Translations under genes and position numbers: made by a program
DNA from: Arthrobacter sp. SLBN-112
GTDB lineage: Bacteria; Actinomycetota; Actinomycetes; Actinomycetales; Micrococcaceae
Direction of reading: 5' to 3'
DNA: 64,000 nt
NCBI RefSeq assembly: GCF_030944625.1
Contig: NZ_JAUSXY010000001.1
Span: 1 to 64,000 of the forward strand
Shown here: positions 1 to 13,340 of the stretch, piece by piece
How the letters are laid out: the number at the start of each line of letters is the position of its first letter
Position numbering within the stretch: the stretch's first letter is position 1
The notes under the pieces: model-generated
The model's database searches: none
Told to the model about the DNA's origin: nothing
What the model saw: the letters and a program-made list of their open reading frames with translations, nothing else

Positions 1-13
1 TGTATCTGTGTGG

Positions 14-5160
<5,147 letters not shown>

Positions 5161-5308
5161 GTAAAACAGACACAACCACGACCACCGGAAATAACGGCAA
5201 CCACGACTGCACAAAATTTGAAACCAGCTGTAAAAACCATGCCACCACGGGGTGGCGACACAGCCAAAACAACCAATCAATAAAACAATTGGTATCAACA
5301 AACTTGGC

Positions 5309-5332
5309 ACACTATTGAGTTCTCAAACAACA
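5309..5332 (-). promoter_or_regulatory. rrn leader boxA-like antitermination element
   Basis: The transcript reads TGTTGTTTGAGAACTCAATAG about 150 nt upstream of 16S. The same core recurs in the 16S-23S spacer at 3263-3276. Placement in both the leader and the spacer is typical of rRNA antitermination or processing elements. The role is inferred from position and duplication. Confidence 0.6.
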
Positions 5333-5392
5333 GACACACCCAGCACCACCACAACCCAACAGGGCCGCAGATCGCTCCGGAGCAACTTTCCA

Positions 5393-5421
5393 AACTTACC
5401 GGCTGACTTCCAGCGTGTCAA
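5393..5421 (-). promoter_or_regulatory. rRNA operon promoter
   Basis: On the minus strand a perfect TTGACA -35 hexamer (5416-5421) is followed after exactly 17 nt by TAAGTT (5393-5398) as -10. It lies about 230 nt upstream of 16S. This is the best sigma-70-type promoter in the window and fits an rRNA operon. Further upstream promoters in 5430-5580 are possible but none is clear. Confidence 0.75.
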
Positions 5422-5582
5422 ATCGGCGTCCACGACCATCCTCAGCATAAGCTTGGGGGATCGGTTGTCCGCCTGACTCCGTGGAGCAGCGCGGAAATAA
5501 ACTCTACCACCACTCTTTCGGGATCGCCAGTCGGCCTGGAAAGCTTGCCCCCGCCGTGCTCCCAGGGCGATGCCCCGGCGCA

Positions 5583-5618
5583 GAAGAGCCCGGAATCCTG
5601 GCGGATTCCGGGCTCTTC
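5583..5618 (-). terminator. Hairpin terminator after glgB
   Basis: A perfect 16-bp inverted repeat (5583-5598 with 5603-5618, loop TGGC) begins 31 nt past the glgB stop codon. There is no strong U-tract. It would separate the glycogen operon from the same-direction rRNA promoter. Confidence 0.7.
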
Positions 5619-5648
5619 CCGCTCAATGGGGAGACATGCCGGGGCTGG

Positions 5649-8600
5649 TCAGGCCGAGGCAGGTGCTCCGGGCTTGAAGTAGGACGCGCCCAGCGGAGGC
5701 AGCGTCACCGTCAGGGTGGCCGGCTGCCCGTCCTGTCCTTCGGCAGTGGCGGTCAGTTCGCCACTGTTGAGGACGCCGGATCCGCCATAACTGCTGTGGT
5801 CGGTATTGAGGACCTCGGTCCAGGCGCCGGCGGAAGGAACGCCCAAGGTGTAGCCAACATGCGGGCCCCCGGAGAAGTTGATGGCACAGACGATAGGCTC
5901 GCCGTCGGTGCCCCACCTGATGAACGAGAGGACGTTACGGTCGGTGTCTCCCCCGTTGATCCATTGGAATCCGGCCGGCACGTTGTCCTGGGTGTAGAGC
6001 GCCGGCGTTGACTTGTACAGCTCGTTGAGGTCCTTGGTCAGCAGTTGCAGGCCCTTGTGCGCGGGGATGTCTGCCAGCCACCAGTCCAGGCCGTGCTGTT
6101 CCGACCACTCCGCCTCCTGGCCGAATTCGGTACCCATGAAGATGAGCTGCTTGCCCGGGTGGGCCCACTGGTAGGCAAAGAACGCGCGGAGGTTGGCCAG
6201 CTGCTGCCAGCGGTCGCCAGGCATCTTGCGGAGCATGGAGCCTTTGCCATGGACAACTTCGTCGTGGCTGATGGGAAGGAGGAAATTCTCCGTGAACGCA
6301 TAAACCAAGGAGAACGTCACCGTGCCGTGGTGCCACCGGCGGTTGTAAGGGTCCTCCGAGATGTACTTCAGGGAATCGTGCATCCAGCCCATGTTCCACT
6401 TCAGGCCGAACCCAAGGCCTCCGTGGCTGGTGGGGGCGGTGACCCCAGGAAAAGCGGTGGACTCTTCCGCGATCATGACCGCACCCGGGTGGGTCTTATA
6501 GACCGTGGCGTTGACTTCCTGCAGGAAGGAGATGGCTTCGAGGTTTTCCCTGCCCCCGAAGCGGTTGGGCCGCCACTGGCCTTCCTGCCGGGAGTAGTCG
6601 AGGTACAGCATGGAGGCCACCGCGTCCACGCGCAGGCCGTCAATGTGGAACTCGTCCAGCCAGTAGAGGGCGTTCGCCACCAGGAAGTTCCGGACCTCCG
6701 TGCGGCCAAAGTCAAAGATGAGCGTCCCCCAGTCCGGGTGTTCCCCGAGGGCCGGGTCGGAGTGCTCATAGAGGGGTTCGCCGTCGAACCGGGCCAGCGC
6801 CCAGGCGTCCTTCGGGAAGTGTGCGGGTACCCAGTCCAGCAGCACGCCGATTCCCGCCTGGTGGAGCGTGTCCACCAGGTAGCGGAACTCGTCGGGGTGG
6901 CCGAACCTGGAGGTCGGCGCAAAATAGGACGTGACCTGGTAGCCCCATGAGCCACCGAACGGGTGTTCCGCCACCGGCATGAACTCCACATGTGTGAAAC
7001 CCAGCCATTTGACGTATTCCACCAGTTCCTTGGCGAGTTCCCGGTAGCCAAGTCCCAGGCGCCAGGATCCGAGGTGGACTTCGTAGACGCTCATGGCCGA
7101 GTTGTGCGGGTCGCGCTGGGCGCGCGCTTCCATCCACTCGTCATCCTTGAAGGCGTAGGACGGTTCCACCACCCGGGAGGCCGTGAGCGGAGGAACTTCG
7201 GTGCCGAACGCCAGGGGATCGGCTTTTTCCACCCAGTATCCGCCGCGGGTCAGGATCTCGAATTTGTAGCAGGCACCTGCTGCCACACCTGGAATAAAGA
7301 CTTCCCAAACCCCGGATGATCCCAGTGAGCGCATGGAGTTCTCACGTCCGTCCCAGGCGTTGAAGTCACCCTTGACGCGGACGGCCTGTGCGTTGGGAGC
7401 CCACACGGCAAAGGAGACACCGTTGACGTCCCCAAGCGAGGACTTGTAGTGCTGGACGTGGGCGCCGAGAACCTCCCAGAGCTTCTCGTGCCGGCCCTCG
7501 CCAATGAGGTGCAGGTCCACTTCGCCTACGGTCGGCAGGTAGCGGTAGGGCTCATCCACGGTCACTGGATCCTTGCCCGGGTACGTGACTGAGAGCCGGT
7601 AGTCGGGAACATGACCCTGCTGCAGCGGCTCCAGGACGCCCACCCATACGCCGTGGGCCTCGTGTTCCATGGGAACTTCGCCGGCCGGGGTGACGACACT
7701 GACTGCTTCAGCCAAGTGCTTGACCGTCCGGACGGTGACGTGCCCGTAATCGTCCAGGTGCGCGCCAAGGACGGAATGGGGCGCGTGGTGTTCACCGTTT
7801 GCGATCTTGCCCAGGGTGCCTTCGTCCACGTGCAGCGGCACCCCCGGGCGGTCAGTTCGTGCTGAGCCTGTCATTTTGTTACCTTCCGATGCTGCGCCGG
7901 CCTGATCGCCGGTGCCGTTACCGCTCAGGAGCCGTCTGGCGGCATTCACGGGGATCGCCAGCCAGTCGGGCCTGTTACGCATTTCATAAACAACTTCATA
8001 CAGCGCCTTGTCCAGCCACAATGCCACAAACAGGGGCGAGGTCCGGTCCACCGTGCCGGGAATGACGGCTCCGTACCCTTCAAGGAACGCGTCCGCGCAG
8101 TCATCCACCCAGGTGTCCGGGACCTGGGCGCCCTCCTGCTCGCGCCGGGCCGCTCCGGCTGCATAGTCGAAGGACCGCAGCATTCCCACGACGTCGCGAA
8201 GCGGCACGTCGGGGACGTTCCGTTCGGCAATGGGCCGCAGCGGTTCGCCCTCGAAATCGAGGATGGCCCACCGGGATTGGCCGCCGGATTGCCCGGCGAC
8301 CTGCAGGATTTGGCCAAGGTGGAGGTCGCCATGGATACGTTGCAGGAGACCGGTGGGCGCCCCGTCAAGGCCTGCCAGGAGGGCTTCCAGCGCGTCGTCA
8401 TAAGGTCCGACGGCGGCGCGGGCTTCCGTCCAGGCGCTGCGGACGCGCTGGGCTACAGCGGGCCCAATAGCCTTGCCGGCGTCGGGCGCAGCTGTCTGTC
8501 CCAGCGCCTCCGCCAGCCGCCGGTGCACGTTGGCTGTGGCCGCACCGAGGGCCCGGGCTTCCGCCGTGAAATCGCCGCCTTGCCGGGCGGCATCCACTGC

Positions 8601-9314
8601 CAGCCGCCAGGCATCCCGGCCGCCGGCGAGGAATTCGTGGGCCACCGCAAGCTCGCCCTGGACGGGTTTTCCATGGCCGAGCCACTCTCCACGGACCCAG
8701 CCGAGGGTTGCAGGCACTTCGGGGGTTCCGGCAGTGGTCAGCGCCGCCCCGACTTCGATTTCAGGGTTTGTCCCGTCCGACAGCACCCGGAAGAATTTCA
8801 CCATCGCGGCGGACTCGCCGTCGTCCACAATGACGGAGCTGTTGGACTGCTCTCCGGACAGCACTTTCACCACGCCTTTGGCGGTGGGAAGGCGGTATGG
8901 CCCCTCCACGCGGTATCCGGTGGCCGACCCGCTTGCTGCCTTGTCCTCCTGCCGGATGAGCTCGAGCCAGGCGCCAACGAAATCGGGGTCGTGCACGGCG
9001 TCGTAGACCCACGGGCGGGACGGGTCGGTTCCTGCTGCCTCGCCCACGAGCGCGCGTTCCATGCCACCCGCCGGGGCCGGACGGAAGCTCAACGGCACCT
9101 GGACCACGGTGGTCCGCCGGCCGCCGTCGGGCCCGTCCGTGATGACATTCAGGAGGAACACGGCAAGCGCGGCGCGGCCTGTGGGGTCCTCCAGGCCCAG
9201 GCTGCCCACTTGGGCCATGGCGAAGTCGGGAGTCTTGACGGGGAACCAACGCTGCTGCGGCAGCCATTCCTTGAGCAGCGCGGTCAGGGCGGGAGTGAGG
9301 ATTGGCTGGTTCAT
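5649..9314 (-). CDS. glgB: Maltokinase-glycogen branching enzyme fusion (Pep2/Mak-GlgB)
   Basis: One 1221-residue frame joins two enzymes of the GlgE pathway. Residues 1 to about 460 are a maltokinase with the aminoglycoside-phosphotransferase-like motif HGDLHLGQ (about 328) and DFEGE (about 350). It makes maltose-1-phosphate from maltose and ATP. Residues from about 481 are GlgB, with an N-terminal branching-enzyme module, a CBM48 domain, a GH13 barrel with GLRVDAV (nucleophile Asp, about 893), AEEST (acid, about 948) and SHDEVVHG (about 1014), and a C-terminal beta domain. GlgB forms the alpha-1,6 branches. The gene starts 1 nt after the treS stop and is last in the glgE-treS-glgB operon. 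A Met at residue 481 has a good ribosome site, so free GlgB (741 residues, about normal length) may also be made. Confidence 0.93.
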   Translation of the reverse strand: MNQPILTPALTALLKEWLPQQRWFPVKTPDFAMAQVGSLGLEDPTGRAALAVFLLNVITDGPDGGRRTTVVQVPLSFRPAPAGGMERALVGEAAGTDPSRPWVYDAVHDPDFVGAWLELIRQEDKAASGSATGYRVEGPYRLPTAKGVVKVLSGEQSNSSVIVDDGESAAMVKFFRVLSDGTNPEIEVGAALTTAGTPEVPATLGWVRGEWLGHGKPVQGELAVAHEFLAGGRDAWRLAVDAARQGGDFTAEARALGAATANVHRRLAEALGQTAAPDAGKAIGPAVAQRVRSAWTEARAAVGPYDDALEALLAGLDGAPTGLLQRIHGDLHLGQILQVAGQSGGQSRWAILDFEGEPLRPIAERNVPDVPLRDVVGMLRSFDYAAGAARREQEGAQVPDTWVDDCADAFLEGYGAVIPGTVDRTSPLFVALWLDKALYEVVYEMRNRPDWLAIPVNAARRLLSGNGTGDQAGAASEGNKMTGSARTDRPGVPLHVDEGTLGKIANGEHHAPHSVLGAHLDDYGHVTVRTVKHLAEAVSVVTPAGEVPMEHEAHGVWVGVLEPLQQGHVPDYRLSVTYPGKDPVTVDEPYRYLPTVGEVDLHLIGEGRHEKLWEVLGAHVQHYKSSLGDVNGVSFAVWAPNAQAVRVKGDFNAWDGRENSMRSLGSSGVWEVFIPGVAAGACYKFEILTRGGYWVEKADPLAFGTEVPPLTASRVVEPSYAFKDDEWMEARAQRDPHNSAMSVYEVHLGSWRLGLGYRELAKELVEYVKWLGFTHVEFMPVAEHPFGGSWGYQVTSYFAPTSRFGHPDEFRYLVDTLHQAGIGVLLDWVPAHFPKDAWALARFDGEPLYEHSDPALGEHPDWGTLIFDFGRTEVRNFLVANALYWLDEFHIDGLRVDAVASMLYLDYSRQEGQWRPNRFGGRENLEAISFLQEVNATVYKTHPGAVMIAEESTAFPGVTAPTSHGGLGFGLKWNMGWMHDSLKYISEDPYNRRWHHGTVTFSLVYAFTENFLLPISHDEVVHGKGSMLRKMPGDRWQQLANLRAFFAYQWAHPGKQLIFMGTEFGQEAEWSEQHGLDWWLADIPAHKGLQLLTKDLNELYKSTPALYTQDNVPAGFQWINGGDTDRNVLSFIRWGTDGEPIVCAINFSGGPHVGYTLGVPSAGAWTEVLNTDHSSYGGSGVLNSGELTATAEGQDGQPATLTVTLPPLGASYFKPGAPASA
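7872..7887 (-). promoter_or_regulatory. Internal ribosome-binding site and ATG for stand-alone GlgB
   Basis: Inside the fusion frame GGAAGG (7882-7887) precedes an ATG at 7874 by 7 nt (TAACAAA). Starting there gives a 741-residue protein, the normal size of GlgB. The AT-rich spacer is unusual for this GC-rich gene and coincides with the inter-domain linker. Use of the site in vivo is inferred. Confidence 0.55.
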
Positions 9315-9315
9315 C

Positions 9316-11109
9316 TCAGTTCTCTATCGACAGGATGGGCATGGCCTGGGTGTATGGCGACGACGGGTTGGATCCCGCCGTACGCATCCGGAGCCAGAAG
9401 AAGTCATGGCTCCCGATGGTCAGCGTGAGGCTTCCGTCATCGCCGATACCCGGGAACGGTTGGCCGCCAAAAACATCGCGCAGCCCCCTCCCCGCATACT
9501 CGGGAATGGCCAGTTTGACGGCCACGGGATGTTGGGAGAGGTTGAAGGCGCACAAGATGGTTTCGGCCGCGGCGCCGGTCTGGTTGTTGGCCGGCAATTC
9601 GCGCAGGTACGCCAGGACGGCATCATGGTCCGCTTCCACGTGTTTGAACCCGCCAAGGCCGAACGCCGGGTGGTTCTTGCGCACGCTGAGGATTTGCCGT
9701 GTCCAGCGCAGCAGGGACCCTGAGTGGGCGGCCTCGGCTTCGACGTTGGCCATGCTGTAGTTGTACACCAGCGACTGGATGGGCGGCAGATAGAGCTTGC
9801 CGGGATCGGCGTGCGAGAACCCGGCGTTCCGGTCCGGGTTCCATTGCATGGGGGTTCGGACGGCGTCGCGGTCCTCAAGCCAGATGTTGTCCCCCATGCC
9901 AATCTCGTCGCCGTAGTAGAGGAACGGACTCCCCGGAAGCGAGAGCAGGAGTGCGTTGATCAGCTCGATTTCGGCCCGGGAATTATCGAGCAGCGGTGCC
10001 AGCCGGCGCCGGATCCCGATGTTGGCGCGCATGCGGGGGTCCGGCGCGTACCAGCCCAGCATCGCCGCGCGCTCATCGGCGGTGACCATCTCCAGCGTCA
10101 ACTCATCGTGGTTGCGCAGGAACGTCCCCCACTGGGCGCCGGCGGGGATGTCCGGGGTGTCGCGCATGGTTTGAATGATGGGCGCGGCCTTCTGGTCCCG
10201 GAGGGCGTAGTAGAGCCGCGGCATGATCGGGAAGTGGAACGCCATGTGGCATTCGGGTTCCTCCTCCGTCCCGAAGTACTCCACCACCTCGGTGGGCGGC
10301 TGGTTTGCCTCGGCGATGATCACCCGGCCGGGGTAGCTGTCGTCCACCATGGCCCGCAATTGGCGGAGGAACTCGTGGGTGGCGGGAAGGTTCTCGCAGT
10401 TGGTGCCCTCTTCCTCGAAGAGGTAGGGGATGGCGTCTGCCCGGAACCCGTCGATTCCCTGGTCCAGCCAGAACCGGACCACATCGAAGACGGCTTCGGT
10501 GACCTTGGGGTTTTCGAAATTCAGGTCCGGCTGGTGGCTGAAGAACCGGTGCCAGAAGAACTGCCGCCGGATGGGATCGAACGTCCAGTTCGATTCCTCC
10601 GTGTCGACGAAGATGATGCGGGCGTCCTGGTACTTCTCGTCCGTGTCGCTCCAGACATAGAAGTCACCGAAGGGACCGTCGGGGTCTTTCCGGGATTCCT
10701 GGAACCAAGGATGCTGGTCAGAGGTGTGGTTCAGCGGCAGGTCGATGATGACCCGGACGCCGCGGGCATGGGCTTCCGCCACGAGCCGCTTGAAATCGCT
10801 GATGGTGCCGAATTCGTCCAGCACGGAGTTGTAGTCCGAGATGTCGTAGCCGCCGTCCCGCAGCGGTGACTGGAAGAACGGGGGAAGCCAGAGGCAGTCG
10901 ACGCCGAGCCACTGCAGGTAGTCCAGCCGGTCAATGAGTCCGGAGAAGTCTCCGGACCCATCGCCGTTGGCATCCGCAAAGGCCCTGACCAGTACCTCGT
11001 AGAACACGGCCTTGCGGTACCACAGGGGGTCATGCTGAAGGCCAGGCGCATTTAGCTCGAACGTGCTCTTGGGGGTGAAGTGGCCGGAACTTTGCGGATT
11101 GAAACTCAC
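9316..11109 (-). CDS. treS: Trehalose synthase (maltose alpha-D-glucosyltransferase) TreS
   Basis: Cytosolic GH13 enzyme interconverting trehalose and maltose, supplying maltose to the maltokinase encoded next. The GTG at 11109 is chosen because its GTGA overlaps the glgE stop and GAGGAG stands 9 nt upstream. This gives 597 residues, the usual TreS size. Visible motifs are GFRADAI with the nucleophile Asp (about 221), the acid in IIAEAN (about 262) and NHDELTLE further on. The N-terminal WYRKAVFYEV segment is typical of TreS. A longer frame upstream of 11109 is Pro/Gly/Arg-rich out-of-frame sequence of glgE and is not part of the protein. Confidence 0.95.
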   Translation of the reverse strand: MSFNPQSSGHFTPKSTFELNAPGLQHDPLWYRKAVFYEVLVRAFADANGDGSGDFSGLIDRLDYLQWLGVDCLWLPPFFQSPLRDGGYDISDYNSVLDEFGTISDFKRLVAEAHARGVRVIIDLPLNHTSDQHPWFQESRKDPDGPFGDFYVWSDTDEKYQDARIIFVDTEESNWTFDPIRRQFFWHRFFSHQPDLNFENPKVTEAVFDVVRFWLDQGIDGFRADAIPYLFEEEGTNCENLPATHEFLRQLRAMVDDSYPGRVIIAEANQPPTEVVEYFGTEEEPECHMAFHFPIMPRLYYALRDQKAAPIIQTMRDTPDIPAGAQWGTFLRNHDELTLEMVTADERAAMLGWYAPDPRMRANIGIRRRLAPLLDNSRAEIELINALLLSLPGSPFLYYGDEIGMGDNIWLEDRDAVRTPMQWNPDRNAGFSHADPGKLYLPPIQSLVYNYSMANVEAEAAHSGSLLRWTRQILSVRKNHPAFGLGGFKHVEADHDAVLAYLRELPANNQTGAAAETILCAFNLSQHPVAVKLAIPEYAGRGLRDVFGGQPFPGIGDDGSLTLTIGSHDFFWLRMRTAGSNPSSPYTQAMPILSIEN

Positions 11110-13187
11110 GAATGCATTCTCCTCACGCTCAGGATGTGGGCCGGCTCCACGTGCGGGTCGAGGCGCACGTAGTTGTACTCGCCCCACTCCCAGCTTTGGC
11201 CGGAGATCAGGTCGTCCACGTAGAAGCCGCCGCCCGGGGTGAGGTCCTGCGGATCCAGTTCCAGGGCTGCCAGGTCCAGGGCCACGCTGCACTCCTTGGT
11301 GACGTGCGGATCCACGTTGACCACTACGATGAGCGTGTCTTTGGACCCGTCGGGAAGGGTCTTGTGCTTGGAGTAGACCACTGTCGACTCATCCGTGCTT
11401 TGGTGCACCGTCAGGTTTTGCAAGTCCATGAGCGCCGGGTGGTCACGCCGGATGTGGTTCAGCCGGGTGATATACGGCGCCATGGTGCGCCCGGACTCCG
11501 CGGCGGCGTCCCAGTCGCGGGCCTTGTATTCGAACTTTTCGTTGTCGATGTACTCCTCGGCTCCGGGCCGGGCAACGTGTTCGTACAGCTCATAGCCGGC
11601 GTAGACGCCCCACAGCGGGCTTCCCGTGGAGGCAAGGACCGCCCGGATCCGGAATGCAGCCGGTCCCCCGTACTGGAGGTATTCGGTGAGGATATCCGGG
11701 GTGTTCACGAAGAAGTTGGGGCGGAAGAACGCCGGGGATTCATGGCTGACTTCGTCGAAGTAAGCCTCGATCTCCTTCTTGGTGTTGCGCCAGGTGAAGT
11801 AGGTGTATGACTGCTGGAAGCCTGCCCTGCCCAGGGCGTGCATCATGGCGGGCCTGGTAAACGCTTCGGCGAGGAATACGACGCCGGGAACGGTTTTATT
11901 CACCTCGGCAATTAGCCATTCCCAGAACCACACGGGTTTGGTGTGCGGGTTATCCACCCGGAAAATCTTTACCCCGTGGCTGACCCACAGCAGCACAATC
12001 CGGAGAATTTCGCGGGAAAGCCCTTCCGGGTCATTGTCGAAATTGAGCGGATATATGTCCTGGTACTTCTTTGGCGGGTTTTCCGCGTAGGCGATGCTGC
12101 CGTCCACCCGGGTGGTGAACCATTCCGGGTTCGATTGCACCCACGGGTGGTCCGGGGCCGCCTGCAGTGCGAGGTCCAGCGCAACTTCCAGGCCAAGCTC
12201 ACTGGCGCGGCCCACGAAGGCGTCGAAGTCCTCGAAGGAACCAAGATCGGGGTGGATGGCGTCGTGGCCGCCCTCCTTGGCGCCGATGGCCCAGGGCGAG
12301 CCGGGGTCGTTGGGGCCGGCCACGAGGGTGTTGTTGGGTCCCTTGCGGTGCTGGACACCGATGGGGTGGATCGGGGGCATGTAGATGACGTCGAAGCCCA
12401 TGGCCGCAACGGCGTCGAGGCGCCGGGCCGCCGTCCGGAAGTTCCCGGATGTCCAGGCACCGGTGTTGTGGTCCTTGACGGCACCTTCGGACCGTGGGAA
12501 GAACTCGTACCAGGCGCCCCGGCCGGCCCGGTCCCGCTCCACCAGCAGGGGGAACTTCTCCGAAACGGTGACCAGTTCGCGGATGGGCTGGCGGGCAACG
12601 ATGTCCGCGATTTCCTGGCCGAATCCGGCCGCGAGCCGTTCCTCGGTGCTGCGGGACTGGTCGGCCAGGACTTCCGAGGCGTGCCGGAGGGCTGCCTGGT
12701 CCACCTCATCCCGGAAGTCTTCCGCTGACGCTTCGCCCAGAAGCTTGGCACCCTCGGCGAGCATGAGTTCGACGTCGATGCCGGCGTCGATCTTCACCTC
12801 TGCGTTGTGGTGCCAGGTTCCGTAGCGGTCGTGCCAGGCTTCGATGGCGAAGGACCAGTCGCCCGTTTCCGACGGCGTGAGGACCCCTTCCCAGCGGTCG
12901 GTCCCCATGCCGCGTACCCCGCGCGGCGGCGCGAGCCGGACACGCTGCCGCTCGGCACCCGATGGGTCAAGGAGCACCGCGCTGACGCCCAACTGGTCAT
13001 GGCCCTCCCGGAAGGCGGTGGCCCCCACAACGATGGCCTCGCCGGGCAGGGCTTTGGCGGGTACCTTTCCGCCGTCGACGACGGGCTGCACATTGGTGAT
13101 GGGAAAACGCCCGAACCGCAGACCCTCGGTTATGCGGCGCTGGGGCATTTTGGTGGATGCGGCACTGGTTCCTGAGTTAGTCGTCAC
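11106..13187 (-). CDS. glgE: Alpha-1,4-glucan:maltose-1-phosphate maltosyltransferase GlgE
   Basis: GH13_3 enzyme that extends alpha-1,4-glucan using maltose-1-phosphate. The 693-residue length matches the family. The catalytic Asp lies in IFRVDNPH (about 409) and the general acid in FLAEAF (about 438). The C-terminal beta domain ends just before the treS start, with which the stop codon overlaps. It is first gene of the operon. The GTG start has no Shine-Dalgarno but TAACGT lies exactly 7 nt upstream, indicating a leaderless transcript. An internal Met at residue 14 is a less likely start. Confidence 0.95.
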   Translation of the reverse strand: MTTNSGTSAASTKMPQRRITEGLRFGRFPITNVQPVVDGGKVPAKALPGEAIVVGATAFREGHDQLGVSAVLLDPSGAERQRVRLAPPRGVRGMGTDRWEGVLTPSETGDWSFAIEAWHDRYGTWHHNAEVKIDAGIDVELMLAEGAKLLGEASAEDFRDEVDQAALRHASEVLADQSRSTEERLAAGFGQEIADIVARQPIRELVTVSEKFPLLVERDRAGRGAWYEFFPRSEGAVKDHNTGAWTSGNFRTAARRLDAVAAMGFDVIYMPPIHPIGVQHRKGPNNTLVAGPNDPGSPWAIGAKEGGHDAIHPDLGSFEDFDAFVGRASELGLEVALDLALQAAPDHPWVQSNPEWFTTRVDGSIAYAENPPKKYQDIYPLNFDNDPEGLSREILRIVLLWVSHGVKIFRVDNPHTKPVWFWEWLIAEVNKTVPGVVFLAEAFTRPAMMHALGRAGFQQSYTYFTWRNTKKEIEAYFDEVSHESPAFFRPNFFVNTPDILTEYLQYGGPAAFRIRAVLASTGSPLWGVYAGYELYEHVARPGAEEYIDNEKFEYKARDWDAAAESGRTMAPYITRLNHIRRDHPALMDLQNLTVHQSTDESTVVYSKHKTLPDGSKDTLIVVVNVDPHVTKECSVALDLAALELDPQDLTPGGGFYVDDLISGQSWEWGEYNYVRLDPHVEPAHILSVRRMHS

Positions 13188-13194
13188 AGCCTCG

Positions 13195-13200
13195 ACGTTA
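13195..13200 (-). promoter_or_regulatory. Leaderless -10 element of glgE
   Basis: TAACGT on the minus strand lies 7 nt before the GTG of glgE, and no ribosome site is present. It faces a similar element for glgP 128 nt away. Confidence 0.55.
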
Positions 13201-13327
13201 GCGAGAAATGCCCAGGATTGCTAAGGCTGCTCCCTAAAATCCCTCGCGCCGCTGCCCAATTTCTTCACGCCCCTGTCATTTACCCAAAAGAAACCCAAAG
13301 CTGGTTCCGGCCCGGCATGTTGTCGGT

Positions 13328-13333
13328 TAGTGT
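13328..13333 (+). promoter_or_regulatory. Leaderless -10 element of glgP
   Basis: TAGTGT is followed by 7 nt and the GTG at 13341. The start agrees with the conserved MKAxRRFTVR beginning of actinobacterial GlgP proteins. Confidence 0.55.
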
Positions 13334-13340
13334 GGCGCAG

